A stretch of 64,000 nt of DNA from Ignavibacteria bacterium (lineage in GTDB: Bacteria > Bacteroidota > Ignavibacteria > Tepidaquicellales > Tepidaquicellaceae): contig JAOADD010000018.1 in assembly GCA_026417495.1 (NCBI GenBank), positions 1-64,000 of the forward strand, written 5' to 3'. Position 1 is the stretch's first letter; each line of letters opens with the position of its first letter. A program made the translations under genes and the position numbers. The notes below the pieces were generated by a model, which did not search any database, was not told the origin of the DNA, and saw only the letters and a list, made by a program, of their open reading frames with translations. Positions 46,098-55,621 of this stretch are shown here, piece by piece.

Positions 46098-48440
46098 ATG
46101 AAAGTACGGATTTGTTTTATATTGTTATTTATTTGTTCAGTAAAATTATTTTCACAAGCATTACAAACTCAATATATAATCATAGCTAATATAGATGGTC
46201 TTAGAAATAATGAAGGGTTCGAATCCCAAAATAAAAACCTACGATATATTTGGGATAGTTTAAGACCTCAAGGAAGTATTTATACAAATTTTTATAATAC
46301 CGAAATCACAGTTACAAATGCAGGTCATTCCACAATTGTAACAGGGTCAAGACAATTATTATTAAACAATGATGAAATACCAACTTTACTAAGACCAAAA
46401 GAACCCACGATTGGGGAATACATCAGGAAATACAAAGGTTTAGATAAAAACAAGGTATATTTTATAAGCGGAAAGAATCAAATTTGGAAATATCCTGTTA
46501 GTTTATATCCAGGATTTGGATCTGATTATGAACCCACTATTACATTATCTTCTAGATTTGACACAAACACATATAGAACTACCATAGAAATACTTAAAAA
46601 TTATCATCCTGTATTAACTTACATAGTTTTTGCAGAAGTTGATGAAGCAGGACATACAGGCGATTCTAACTATTATTGGGGTAGCATTAGACAAGTTGAT
46701 TCTCTGATCTATAAATTATGGAAATACATTCAGAGTGACTCAATTTATAAAGATAAAACAACTTTAATTGTAACTTCAGATCATGGTAGACATTCAAATT
46801 TATGGCAACATCATTCTGACCACTGTCATGGGTGTAGACACATACTGTTTCTGGCAATAGGACCAGATATTAAAGTAAACACTGTAATACAAAACACGAG
46901 AATTCAAGTAGATATTGCACCTACAATTGGATATTTACTTAATTTCCCTACACCTTTTGCTGAAGGAAGTATAATGAATGAAATGCTCGTAAATCCTGCA
47001 ATTTTCAATTCTAAAACCATAAAACCTGAGCAAACTTCGAATGAGATAAATGTAAGTAATTCTGCAGGTATGTCTAGATGTGCTTCAATTACAAAAAATA
47101 ATTTTGGACTTCATATAGTTTACTCAGATAATTCTTATGGTAAATTTAAGGTAATATATAAAAAGAGTTCTGATGACGGATTAACTTGGAGTACACCTGT
47201 AATTTTATTTCAAGAAGAGTTAGGAGAATTTATTTATCCTTTAATTGTTTCAAAAGGTTCAGATTCACTTTTTGTTTGTGCTGAGGGATATATTCCCAAT
47301 CAAGACTCAAGTTTTATCTGGATCTTAAAAGCAAGGAGAAGTTTTGACAATGGGAACTATTGGGAAAATGCAGTAAATATTGATACAGAATTTGTTGTAA
47401 GTAGTAAACCTTCAATATCTATAAATGGTAACAAAATAAATGTAATTTCCCAAAAGTTCACTTCTTTAGTGAATAATACGAGTTATGATTTTGGAAAAAC
47501 ATTTATGAGTGAAAATAATTTAACATTCGGGACAGGTTATCCTAATTCACCTTCAAGTACAATAATAGATACTACTTGTTTTGCCGTTTGGCAAAATCTT
47601 ATAAATATGGTTTTTTTCAATTATATGAATATATGGTTTAATCGCGAACCATGGAATTACTATCCGAAGATTATAACTTATAATACCATTTCAAGTTACT
47701 CTTATGACCCTTCTTTAACATCAGATTATACAAAAAAAATTCATTGTTCTTATTCACAATTGATAAATCCCGTTTCGGGAAACAATTGGTCAATAAATTA
47801 TAAATATAGTACTAATAAAGGTAATGACTGGTCAAATTCACTAAATTTAAGCGGTAGTCACATTGGGTTCTACCCTGAAATTAAATTTATTTCAACAGGG
47901 AAAATCCTTTGCCTATGGGCTGATTATTATAATAATCAATATAGCATTTGGGGTACTTGCTCAATGAATGCTGGTAAAAATTGGATACCACCATTTCAAA
48001 TTACTACTGTTGGTAACTTATCTACCCAACCTGATTTTACTTCCTCAGCAGATACTATATATTTAGTTTGGCAGGATTATAAATCAGGCAATTGGGAAAT
48101 ATATTTTAAGAAGTTTATCTTATCACAAATAGCAAGCGTTCCAAACTCACAAAATGAAATACAATATTATAAACTGTATCAAAATTATCCAAATCCCTTT
48201 AATAATTCTACAAAAATTAAATTTGATATACCAAATAAAATAAACAAACAAGTATATAAAACTCAATTAAAACTATATGATATAACAGGAAAGGAAATTT
48301 ATACACTAATTGATAGTTGGTTATCATCAGGTTCTTATGAAATAATTTTGGATGCTCGAAATCTCACAAGTGGAATATACTTTTATCACCTCATTAGTGA
48401 AGATTACCATGATGTAAAAAAATTGATATTGATAAAATAA
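46098..48440 (+). CDS. T9SS-sorted alkaline-phosphatase/nucleotide-pyrophosphatase superfamily protein
   Basis: This 780-residue secreted enzyme candidate has a signal peptide (about 1-20) and an alkaline-phosphatase superfamily domain (about 25-300). D33 (ANIDG), the probable nucleophile T73 (TVTNAGHSTIVTG, aligning with the NPP threonine), D182 and H186 (EVDEAGH), and D228/H229 (TSDHGRH) are in place. A histidine/cysteine-rich stretch, QHHSDHCHGCRH, follows. A sialidase-like repeat region (about 330-690) and the sorting domain (LYQNYPNPFNNSTKIKF to KKLILIK) complete it. It likely cleaves phosphate esters or diesters outside the cell. The substrate is unknown. Confidence 0.8.
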   Translation: MKVRICFILLFICSVKLFSQALQTQYIIIANIDGLRNNEGFESQNKNLRYIWDSLRPQGSIYTNFYNTEITVTNAGHSTIVTGSRQLLLNNDEIPTLLRPKEPTIGEYIRKYKGLDKNKVYFISGKNQIWKYPVSLYPGFGSDYEPTITLSSRFDTNTYRTTIEILKNYHPVLTYIVFAEVDEAGHTGDSNYYWGSIRQVDSLIYKLWKYIQSDSIYKDKTTLIVTSDHGRHSNLWQHHSDHCHGCRHILFLAIGPDIKVNTVIQNTRIQVDIAPTIGYLLNFPTPFAEGSIMNEMLVNPAIFNSKTIKPEQTSNEINVSNSAGMSRCASITKNNFGLHIVYSDNSYGKFKVIYKKSSDDGLTWSTPVILFQEELGEFIYPLIVSKGSDSLFVCAEGYIPNQDSSFIWILKARRSFDNGNYWENAVNIDTEFVVSSKPSISINGNKINVISQKFTSLVNNTSYDFGKTFMSENNLTFGTGYPNSPSSTIIDTTCFAVWQNLINMVFFNYMNIWFNREPWNYYPKIITYNTISSYSYDPSLTSDYTKKIHCSYSQLINPVSGNNWSINYKYSTNKGNDWSNSLNLSGSHIGFYPEIKFISTGKILCLWADYYNNQYSIWGTCSMNAGKNWIPPFQITTVGNLSTQPDFTSSADTIYLVWQDYKSGNWEIYFKKFILSQIASVPNSQNEIQYYKLYQNYPNPFNNSTKIKFDIPNKINKQVYKTQLKLYDITGKEIYTLIDSWLSSGSYEIILDARNLTSGIYFYHLISEDYHDVKKLILIK

Positions 48441-48458
48441 ATTAATTCATAAAATAAA

Positions 48459-48872
48459 ATGAGATTCACCTTATTATTATTGTTAATATTCACAACTGTA
48501 ATTTCTCAAACTACCTTCGGGGAATCAAAAAAATTTTCATTCAGTGAAGACACAATTAAATTCAGAATCATTGACATCCCATTAAATGATACAAGCTATT
48601 TTAGAATAATAGAACGAGGAAAATCTCATAATTTTCATTCGGGAAGAGTTTATTTGAATGTTGGATGTAATGTTGGAGAACATTCTACTGAAAACTATGA
48701 GGAATTAGTAATAATATTAAAAGGAAGTGGTGAGGTTGAAAATCAATTTAAAGAAAGATACCAAATAAAAGAAGGACAGGTAATCTATATACCACCTAAT
48801 TCAAGCCACAATGTATACAATACTGGTAGTGAGCCATTAATATACATCTATATTGTAACTAAAGCATATTAA
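48459..48872 (+). CDS. secreted small cupin-domain protein
   Basis: This 137-residue protein starts with a signal peptide (about 1-21, ending QTTFG) and then forms a single cupin. Motif 1 is GEHSTENYEELVIILKGSG, with one histidine and two glutamates, and motif 2 is YIPPNSSHNVYNTG with a histidine. These residues could bind one metal. It follows the phosphodiesterase-like gene by 18 bp and may share its transcript. It converges with the small gene at 48875, with only 2 bp between stops. Confidence 0.8.
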   Translation: MRFTLLLLLIFTTVISQTTFGESKKFSFSEDTIKFRIIDIPLNDTSYFRIIERGKSHNFHSGRVYLNVGCNVGEHSTENYEELVIILKGSGEVENQFKERYQIKEGQVIYIPPNSSHNVYNTGSEPLIYIYIVTKAY

Positions 48873-48874
48873 AA

Positions 48875-49078
48875 CTAATACGGTTCCCTCTCAACTAAAT
48901 CATCAGGGATAGATTCCCATCTTTTACATTCTGCTGTAACAGCATCAAAGAAATCTTTGTAAATTGCTTTCTCATCAAATTCTTTATCTGGAAAATACTT
49001 CCGAACAGTTTTAATAAATGCTTTTTTAATTTCGTAATCAAGGTGCTTGAATACACCTTCAATTTTAATTTTAGCCAT
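48875..49078 (-). CDS. small acidic/basic protein, 67 residues, unrecognised
   Basis: The product (MAKIKIEGVFKHLDYEIKKA, then a mixed-charge helix and the end LVEREPY) has no signal or TM segment and no family I recognise. It looks real because its ATG overlaps the end of the RmlD-like gene by 8 bp and codon use matches the neighbours. It also fills the space up to 2 bp from the cupin stop. It is probably translated together with the reductase. Confidence 0.6.
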   Translation of the reverse strand: MAKIKIEGVFKHLDYEIKKAFIKTVRKYFPDKEFDEKAIYKDFFDAVTAECKRWESIPDDLVEREPY

Positions 49079-49952
49079 ACTTGATTATTTCTTTTATTGA
49101 TTCTAAAATTGTTTTTTGTAAAGATGTATAAGACTGAAGTTTTTTCGTGTTGAGTGATACATCTGGTACTTTTACTAATTCTGGAAAATCATCCATAGAT
49201 ATTTTCTCTATTAAGGATTTATCAAAGCCAACTACATCACAAAGCATTTGACCAAGTTCTAATCTTGATACCCTTTCCAAACCACCAAAATTAAGTACCT
49301 CCGTGTTGACATCCTTTATCAAAAGGTCTTCAATGATCTCAACAGCGTTTATCAGGGATAATGGTGTACGATATTGGTCATAAAACAATTTCACTTTCTT
49401 TCCTTCTTTGAGATCATTAAAAACTTTTGTGAAATGATTGAATGTATTATTCAATGCAAGACCATATAGAAGAGAAGTCCTAAGTATTATATAGTTTTCA
49501 CTTAATTCTTTAATCTTTTCTTCTGCTAATAATTTTGTTCTTGCATAAATTGAAAGTGGGTTAATTTTTGAGTCTTCTGAAAGCATTTGTCCCTGAAAAC
49601 CATCATAAACTAAATCGGTTGAAGTAAAAATTATTTTTGCATGGAATTTATTACATAATTCTACAAGGAATTTTGTTGCTACAACATTTGTTTTGTAAAC
49701 TAAGTCATAATTTAATTTCTCAGCTACTTCTGGTTTGGAATATGCAGCAGTATGAATCACAATATTTGGTTTAAAAAAGGTAAAAATTTCTGAAAGTTGT
49801 TGATAATTAGTTATATCAACCTTTTTCGAATTGTAACCAATGCAATTTTCAGGATTATTAAAATATAAACTTAAGATATTATGTTTTTTTGATAAAAATC
49901 TATTTAGGTATTGCCCTAATAATCCACTACCACCTGTTATTAATACTTTCAA
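49071..49952 (-). CDS. RmlD-like sugar-nucleotide reductase (dTDP-4-dehydrorhamnose reductase family)
   Basis: This 293-residue short-chain dehydrogenase has the NAD(P) motif TGGSGLLGQYL (6-16), VIHTAAYSKPEVAE, the STDLVYDG stretch and the Y-x3-K pair in LSIYARTK. RmlD reduces dTDP-4-keto-L-rhamnose. MatB-like family members instead regulate methionine adenosyltransferase. The gene is far from rmlA/rmlC, and rmlB is not seen, so the exact substrate is open. It overlaps the small gene at 48875 by 8 bp. Confidence 0.83.
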   Translation of the reverse strand: MKVLITGGSGLLGQYLNRFLSKKHNILSLYFNNPENCIGYNSKKVDITNYQQLSEIFTFFKPNIVIHTAAYSKPEVAEKLNYDLVYKTNVVATKFLVELCNKFHAKIIFTSTDLVYDGFQGQMLSEDSKINPLSIYARTKLLAEEKIKELSENYIILRTSLLYGLALNNTFNHFTKVFNDLKEGKKVKLFYDQYRTPLSLINAVEIIEDLLIKDVNTEVLNFGGLERVSRLELGQMLCDVVGFDKSLIEKISMDDFPELVKVPDVSLNTKKLQSYTSLQKTILESIKEIIKYG

Positions 49953-50015
49953 AACTTACTTCGTAATATTTCTTTTAATATTAAATTATTAAATTAAAAT
50001 CTAAAAAAAAACATA

Positions 50016-50864
50016 ATGAAAAGGAATATAATATTCTGGATTATTGCTTTCGTACTTACAGTTTTAATTTCATATTTCCAAAGAATTACTGGACCTACCT
50101 ATCCTGTAAAAGGAAGTACAATTTTTCAAGGTAAACAAATATCTTATGAATTCATAAGAAGTTATTCAACAAATTTAGACTGCCCCGTAATAATACAAGT
50201 ACCAGATTCAACATACAAAGCAACTTTGCTTTGGAAAAGACACAAAACAAGAGATGAGCGAGAGAAAATACAAATGAAACTCTTTAAAGATACAATTGTA
50301 GATAGCGATTTACCCAAGACCAAGCAAATGAATGGTTATTTCTATTATACAAAATTACCAAAACAACCTCCCGCAGGAAAGCTTGAATACTTTTTAAGAT
50401 TGGAAACAAATAATTCAGAAAAAAATATTCCTGAAGAAGGACCTGTAATCATAAGATACAAAGGTGATGTTCCAACATTCTATTTATTTTTACATATTGT
50501 TATAATATTTGCATCTTTTACTGTTGGTATCAGAACAGGATTAGAATATTTTAATAAAGAACCAAAATTTAAAAAATTTGTATTTTGGACTATTGGTTTA
50601 TTGTTTTTGGGTGGTTTTATCCTTGGACCAATAATTCAAAAATTCGCTTTTGGAGAATATTGGACTGGTTTTCCATTTGGGTTTGACTTAACTGATAATA
50701 AAATATTAATATCTTTTATAGGGTGGATTGCCTCAGCAATTGCACTATATCGTTCCAAAAAACCTGAAAGATGGATTTTAGGTGCTGTTATCTTAATGAT
50801 AATAGTTTTCTTAATCCCCCACAGTCTTTTAGGGTCGGAACTTGATTGGAGTAAAAATAGTTGA
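50016..50864 (+). CDS. membrane protein with periplasmic beta domain, unrecognised
   Basis: The 282-residue product has an N-terminal TM helix (about 5-20), then a soluble domain of about 125 residues with beta-strand character (YEFIRSYSTNLDCPVIIQV; RRHKTRDE-type charged loop). Four more TM helices follow (about 152-170, 187-208, 232-246 and 253-270). A well-ordered loop, FGEYWTGFPFGFDLTDNK, sits between two of them and looks conserved in character. I do not recognise a named family. It stands 20 bp upstream of the M28 peptidase gene, so the two may be co-transcribed. Confidence 0.75.
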   Translation: MKRNIIFWIIAFVLTVLISYFQRITGPTYPVKGSTIFQGKQISYEFIRSYSTNLDCPVIIQVPDSTYKATLLWKRHKTRDEREKIQMKLFKDTIVDSDLPKTKQMNGYFYYTKLPKQPPAGKLEYFLRLETNNSEKNIPEEGPVIIRYKGDVPTFYLFLHIVIIFASFTVGIRTGLEYFNKEPKFKKFVFWTIGLLFLGGFILGPIIQKFAFGEYWTGFPFGFDLTDNKILISFIGWIASAIALYRSKKPERWILGAVILMIIVFLIPHSLLGSELDWSKNS

Positions 50865-50884
50865 AACTCTTAAATAATTAAAAA

Positions 50885-52765
50885 ATGAAAAAACATTATT
50901 CATTAAAAGGTCTCTTATTTATTCCTTTATTATTTTTAGTATTTTATGGCTTTTCCTCATGGAATAATATAAAGCTAAATTCTCTTAATCCTATTGATTC
51001 TTTAGAATTATATAGAAATACCGAAATAACAAAAGAGGAAATTTATTTTCATATAAAATATCTTGCGTCTGATGAACTCGAAGGTAGGAAAGCAGGTACA
51101 AATGGAGACAAATTAGCCAGAGATTATATTTCTTCTGAGTTCTCTAAATATGGCTTAGAACCTGCTGGTGATAGTTCCTATATTCAAACTTTTTCTATTA
51201 AGAGTTCTTTAAAAGAAGGAAATAATAATAAATTAATCTTCTATATAAACAACTCAAGTAAAAACCTTTCTATAAATTCTGATTTTTATCCATATTCTCA
51301 ATCAAACAATGCAAAAGCAGAAGGAGAAGCAGTATTTGTTGGTTATGGAATAAAATCATCAAAATATAACGACTATATAGACTCAAAAGGTAACGAAATC
51401 GATGTAAAAAATAAAATAATAATATTTTTTGATGATGTTCCCGAGACTAAAACAGTTAAATTTAAAGGAGATTATAAACTTGCAAGTCTAAAGAGAAAAA
51501 TCAACTATGCTGTGAATGCAGGTGCAATTGGTATTATTATTATTTATAGCAAAACAAATAAAGAAGGTAAAATAAATTTCCCTAAAATATCTGACACTGA
51601 TACTGAAAATAAAGAGTATAATATTCCTGTTGTATTTGCAAACATAAAGAAAATAAATGAAGTATTTAATGAGTATGGAATCGACATATACAAAATTCAA
51701 AACAAAATTATTGAATCACAAACTCCGAATCCCTTATACTTAAACAATATGAAGATAACTCTTCAAACAGAAATAATTAATTATCCAATATTAACATCTA
51801 ACATAATTGGTTATTTAAAGGGAAGTGATCCTATTTTGAATAAAGAAGTTGTAGTTATTGGTGCACATTACGACCACGAAGGATACGGTTTTAATTTTTG
51901 GAACTATGAAGATAGTGGAAATGAAATACACAATGGTGCAGATGATAATGCATCTGGTACAACAGGTGTACTTGAACTTGCACAAAAAGTTTCTGCAAAC
52001 AAAGAAAAATTCAAAAGAAGTTTTTTGTTTATTTGCTTTGGTGCTGAAGAAATGGGTCTATTAGGTTCATCATATTTTACAAATTCCAATTTATTTAAAA
52101 AATATAATATTGTTGCAATGATAAATCTTGATATGATTGGGCGATTGGAAAATAACAGCTTAACAATAAACGGAACAAAAACATCAGATTTATGGGAAAA
52201 CTTATTGGATTCAATAAATAAAAGTTATAATTTCAAAACTATATACATTCCTGATGGTATCGGTGGTTCAGACCATACTTCTTTTACACTCAAAAGGGTC
52301 CCAACATTATTTTTCTTCACAGGTATACATTCTGACTATCACAAACCTACCGATGACTATTGGAAAATAAATACAAAGGGCGAAGAAAAAATCCTTAATT
52401 TTGTATATGATGTAATAACATATATTGCAAATACAGATAAATTAATAAATTTTAATGATGTTTCTTTTAAGAAAGCAGAAGAAAATGAAAAAAAAGTTAA
52501 AGTGGAAGTGTATTTAGGTACTATTCCAGATTTTTCATTTGATGGAAAGGGAGTTAGACTTGCCGGTGTTAAAAAAGATAGCCCCGCTGATAAAGCCACC
52601 TTAACAGAAGGTGATATAATTATAAAATTTGGCAATATGGAAATCAAGGATATATATGATTACACAAAAGCATTATCAAGTTTCAAACCTAATGATGAAG
52701 TAGAAATTGTAATTATTAGAAATGAAACGGAAATGACTATAAAAGCAACTTTAGGGAGTAAATAA
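50885..52765 (+). CDS. secreted M28 aminopeptidase with PA and PDZ domains
   Basis: This 626-residue exported zinc peptidase has an N-terminal hydrophobic signal (about 8-25), a protease-associated domain (about 145-265) and the M28 catalytic domain. Metal ligands H328 (GAHYDH), D353 (GADDNASG), E388/E389 (GAEEMG), D416 (INLDMIG) and H486 (DYHKPTDD) are visible. A C-terminal PDZ domain starts near 540 (GVRLAGVKKDSPADKATL, then GDIIIKFG). It likely trims peptides in the periplasm or outside. Its stop lies 3 bp from that of convergent acpS. Confidence 0.92.
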   Translation: MKKHYSLKGLLFIPLLFLVFYGFSSWNNIKLNSLNPIDSLELYRNTEITKEEIYFHIKYLASDELEGRKAGTNGDKLARDYISSEFSKYGLEPAGDSSYIQTFSIKSSLKEGNNNKLIFYINNSSKNLSINSDFYPYSQSNNAKAEGEAVFVGYGIKSSKYNDYIDSKGNEIDVKNKIIIFFDDVPETKTVKFKGDYKLASLKRKINYAVNAGAIGIIIIYSKTNKEGKINFPKISDTDTENKEYNIPVVFANIKKINEVFNEYGIDIYKIQNKIIESQTPNPLYLNNMKITLQTEIINYPILTSNIIGYLKGSDPILNKEVVVIGAHYDHEGYGFNFWNYEDSGNEIHNGADDNASGTTGVLELAQKVSANKEKFKRSFLFICFGAEEMGLLGSSYFTNSNLFKKYNIVAMINLDMIGRLENNSLTINGTKTSDLWENLLDSINKSYNFKTIYIPDGIGGSDHTSFTLKRVPTLFFFTGIHSDYHKPTDDYWKINTKGEEKILNFVYDVITYIANTDKLINFNDVSFKKAEENEKKVKVEVYLGTIPDFSFDGKGVRLAGVKKDSPADKATLTEGDIIIKFGNMEIKDIYDYTKALSSFKPNDEVEIVIIRNETEMTIKATLGSK

Positions 52766-52768
52766 AAT

Positions 52769-53134
52769 TTAAATTTCTTCCCACACTACGACAGCACAAG
52801 CATACTTATCTGTATGTGAAATACTTACAAAAAAAGAACAGTTTGAAAATTTTGTCTCGCGTGTATGTTTGATATAAGGCTTTCCCCTATTATCATTTAA
52901 AATTTCTATATCCTTCCAGCTAAAATCCTTTGAAATTCCAGTTCCAATAGCTTTTGAATATGCTTCTTTTGCACAGAACCTCCCAGCAAAATGCAAGTCA
53001 GGTTTTGAAAAAGATTTACAATATTTGATTTCATTCTCTGTAAGTATTCTCTGAAAAAACTTATCACCAAATTTTTCAATAGTCTTTTTAACTCTCTCTA
53101 TTTCTATAATATCAATTCCTATACCTTTAATCAT
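52769..53134 (-). CDS. acpS: holo-[acyl-carrier-protein] synthase
   Basis: AcpS moves the phosphopantetheine group of CoA onto acyl carrier protein for fatty-acid synthesis. The 121-residue protein has the Mg-binding D8 in GIGIDIIEIERV, the second motif FAGRFCAKEAYSKAIGTGI and the C-terminal VSISHTDKYACAVVV. The length is normal. It is divergent from radA across a 71-bp gap. Confidence 0.94.
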   Translation of the reverse strand: MIKGIGIDIIEIERVKKTIEKFGDKFFQRILTENEIKYCKSFSKPDLHFAGRFCAKEAYSKAIGTGISKDFSWKDIEILNDNRGKPYIKHTRETKFSNCSFFVSISHTDKYACAVVVWEEI

Positions 53135-53205
53135 TATTATATTGAAAATTTAATGTTAAATGTTAATTTAATGTTATTAAGAATAATTATAAATGAAATT
53201 ATATA

Positions 53206-54573
53206 ATGTCATCTAAAACGAAATCACAATATATATGTCAAAACTGTGGTTATATATCTCCGAGATGGATTGGAAAATGCCCCGAATGTGAAAATTGGAA
53301 CACTTTTATAGAGGAAATTATACATACAGATGAAAAGAAAAAAGATAAAAGGATTGATTTAAAGGCATCATCCACTGAAATTCATACAATCAGGAGTATT
53401 GAATCAAAGAGAGAATTAAGAATTGAAACAAAACTTGAAGAATTTGATAGAGTACTCGGTGGAGGGCTTGTTAGCGGTTCAGTAGTCCTTATTGGTGGTG
53501 ATCCAGGAATTGGGAAATCTACTTTAATGTTACAAATAGCAGAAAACCTATCAGATAAAAAATTTTTATATGTTACAGGAGAGGAATCTCCTGTACAAAT
53601 TAAGATGAGAGCAGATAGACTAAATTTTAATAGAGACAACTTTTTCATTTTACCCGAAACAGACCTTGATATAGTCCAAGCAATTATATATAAAAATAAT
53701 CCAGATATTGTTGTAATTGATTCAATTCAAACAACATACATTTCACAGCTTGAATCTACACCAGGAACTATATCTCAACTTAGGGAATCAACTGCTCTTC
53801 TGATAAATATAGCAAAATCTACAGGAACTCCAATACTAATTGTTGGACACATAACAAAAGATGGAACAATTGCAGGACCAAAAGTACTTGAACATATGGT
53901 AGATGTAGTTTTACATTTTGAAGGAGAGAGAACACATAACTACAGAATTTTAAGAAGTATAAAAAATAGGTTTGGTTCTACAAATGAAATTGGAATTTTT
54001 GAAATGACGGAAAACGGATTACGAGAAGTAAAAAATCCAAGTGAAGTTTTTCTCTCTCAAAGAAATTATGGTGCATCAGGATGCGTAATTTCTTCTGCAA
54101 TTGAAGGGACAAGACCAATATTGATTGAAGTACAGGCATTAGTGACAGAAACAAGTTATGGGTTTCCTCAAAGGACTACAATGGGAATAGACGCGAAAAA
54201 ACTCAATATTATTATTGCAGTATTAGAAAAAAAACTTGGATTATATCTCAATAAGCATGATATCTTTTTAAATATTGCTGGTGGTGTAAAAATTTCAGAA
54301 CCCTCAATAGACCTTGCAATAGCAGTAAGCATTTTTTCTTCTTTCAGGGATATTCCAATAGATTCAGAAACTGTAATACTTGGAGAGTTAGGTTTAGCAG
54401 GAGAAGTACGGACCATCTCAAACATAGAACGAAGAATAAATGAAGCAGAAAAACTTGGATTTAAAAGAATAATAATTCCGAGAAACAATTTAAAAAACTT
54501 ACAAAGTAAAAAAAGAAAAATAGAAATCATAGGAGTTGAAAAACTTAAAGAAACAGTGTCACTATTAATTTAA
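53206..54573 (+). CDS. radA: DNA repair protein RadA
   Basis: This branch-migration ATPase helps RecA in recombination repair. The 455-residue protein has an N-terminal zinc finger (C11, C14, C25, C28), Walker A GGDPGIGKST at 97-106 and the RadA-specific KNRFG motif in SIKNRFGSTNEIG. A Lon-like C-terminal domain (about 280-455: GGVKISEPSIDLAIAVSIFSS) completes it. It starts a plus-strand run radA-fbp-MFS with gaps of 12-20 bp. Confidence 0.95.
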   Translation: MSSKTKSQYICQNCGYISPRWIGKCPECENWNTFIEEIIHTDEKKKDKRIDLKASSTEIHTIRSIESKRELRIETKLEEFDRVLGGGLVSGSVVLIGGDPGIGKSTLMLQIAENLSDKKFLYVTGEESPVQIKMRADRLNFNRDNFFILPETDLDIVQAIIYKNNPDIVVIDSIQTTYISQLESTPGTISQLRESTALLINIAKSTGTPILIVGHITKDGTIAGPKVLEHMVDVVLHFEGERTHNYRILRSIKNRFGSTNEIGIFEMTENGLREVKNPSEVFLSQRNYGASGCVISSAIEGTRPILIEVQALVTETSYGFPQRTTMGIDAKKLNIIIAVLEKKLGLYLNKHDIFLNIAGGVKISEPSIDLAIAVSIFSSFRDIPIDSETVILGELGLAGEVRTISNIERRINEAEKLGFKRIIIPRNNLKNLQSKKRKIEIIGVEKLKETVSLLI

Positions 54574-54585
54574 ATATAAATAAAA

Positions 54586-55602
54586 ATGGTAAATAAATTT
54601 AAAACCCTATACAGACATATTATTGAAGAAGAACGAAAAATCCCAGAAGCTACAGGTCAACTATCTGATTTACTTTCCGATATAGCTCTTGCTTGTAAAG
54701 TAATTTCTCTAGAAGTAAACAGAGCAGGTTTGATTGACATTCTCGGATTTACAGGGCAAACAAACATACAAGGAGAGGAGGTGAAAAAACTTGATAAGTA
54801 TGCAAATGAAATTTTGACCCATGTTATGAAAACAAGTGGTCATACATGTGCTGTATGTTCAGAGGAAGAAGAATTTTTTATACCTGTTGAACCACTTTAT
54901 GAAGCAAAAGTCCTGGAGAATAAGTATATCTGTCATTTCGATCCTCTTGATGGATCTTCAAACATCGATGCTAATATTGCAATAGGTACAATATTTTCCA
55001 TTTATAAAAGAAAATCATTAAAAGGACCTGGAACACTTGAAGATTGTATACAACCAGGCATTAACCAAGTTGCAGCAGGATACGTAGTCTATGGTTCAAG
55101 TACTGTTTTAGTTTATACTGCTGGTAAAGGTGTACATGGTTTTACTTTAGACCCCTCCGCAGGAGAATTCTTACTTTCATACGAAAATATGCAAATACCA
55201 AGGAAATCAAAAACATACTCTGTTAATGAAGGAAATTATAATAAATGGTCAAAAGGAATGCAAAAATTTATTGATTATTTAAAAGAAAAGGATGATACAA
55301 CAGGTCGACCTTATACATCAAGATATGTTGGCTCTTTAGTAGCAGATTTTCATAGAAATCTTTTGTATGGTGGTATTTTTATGTATCCTGCTGATGCCAA
55401 AAACCCGAAAGGAAAACTAAGATTGTTATATGAAGCAAATCCTTTAAGTTTTATCATTGAACAAGCAGGGGGAAAAGCTTCCGATGGAAAAAATCGCATT
55501 CTTGATATAGTCCCTGACACTCTACATCAACGAACACCATTATTTATTGGTAGTTATGATGATGTATCTTTAGCAGAAAAATTTTTATCTGAATATGATT
55601 AG
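54586..55602 (+). CDS. fbp: class I fructose-1,6-bisphosphatase
   Basis: This gluconeogenic enzyme hydrolyses fructose-1,6-bisphosphate. The 338-residue protein has the metal-binding DPLDGSSNIDANIAIGTIFSIY, the upstream EEEEFF acidic stretch, and the substrate-binding segment PYTSRYVGSLVADFHRNLLYGGIFMYP. LLYEANPLSFIIEQAGGKA lies near the end. The length is normal. It lies 12 bp after radA. Confidence 0.95.
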   Translation: MVNKFKTLYRHIIEEERKIPEATGQLSDLLSDIALACKVISLEVNRAGLIDILGFTGQTNIQGEEVKKLDKYANEILTHVMKTSGHTCAVCSEEEEFFIPVEPLYEAKVLENKYICHFDPLDGSSNIDANIAIGTIFSIYKRKSLKGPGTLEDCIQPGINQVAAGYVVYGSSTVLVYTAGKGVHGFTLDPSAGEFLLSYENMQIPRKSKTYSVNEGNYNKWSKGMQKFIDYLKEKDDTTGRPYTSRYVGSLVADFHRNLLYGGIFMYPADAKNPKGKLRLLYEANPLSFIIEQAGGKASDGKNRILDIVPDTLHQRTPLFIGSYDDVSLAEKFLSEYD

Positions 55603-55621
55603 AAATAAACTTATCAAGTAA

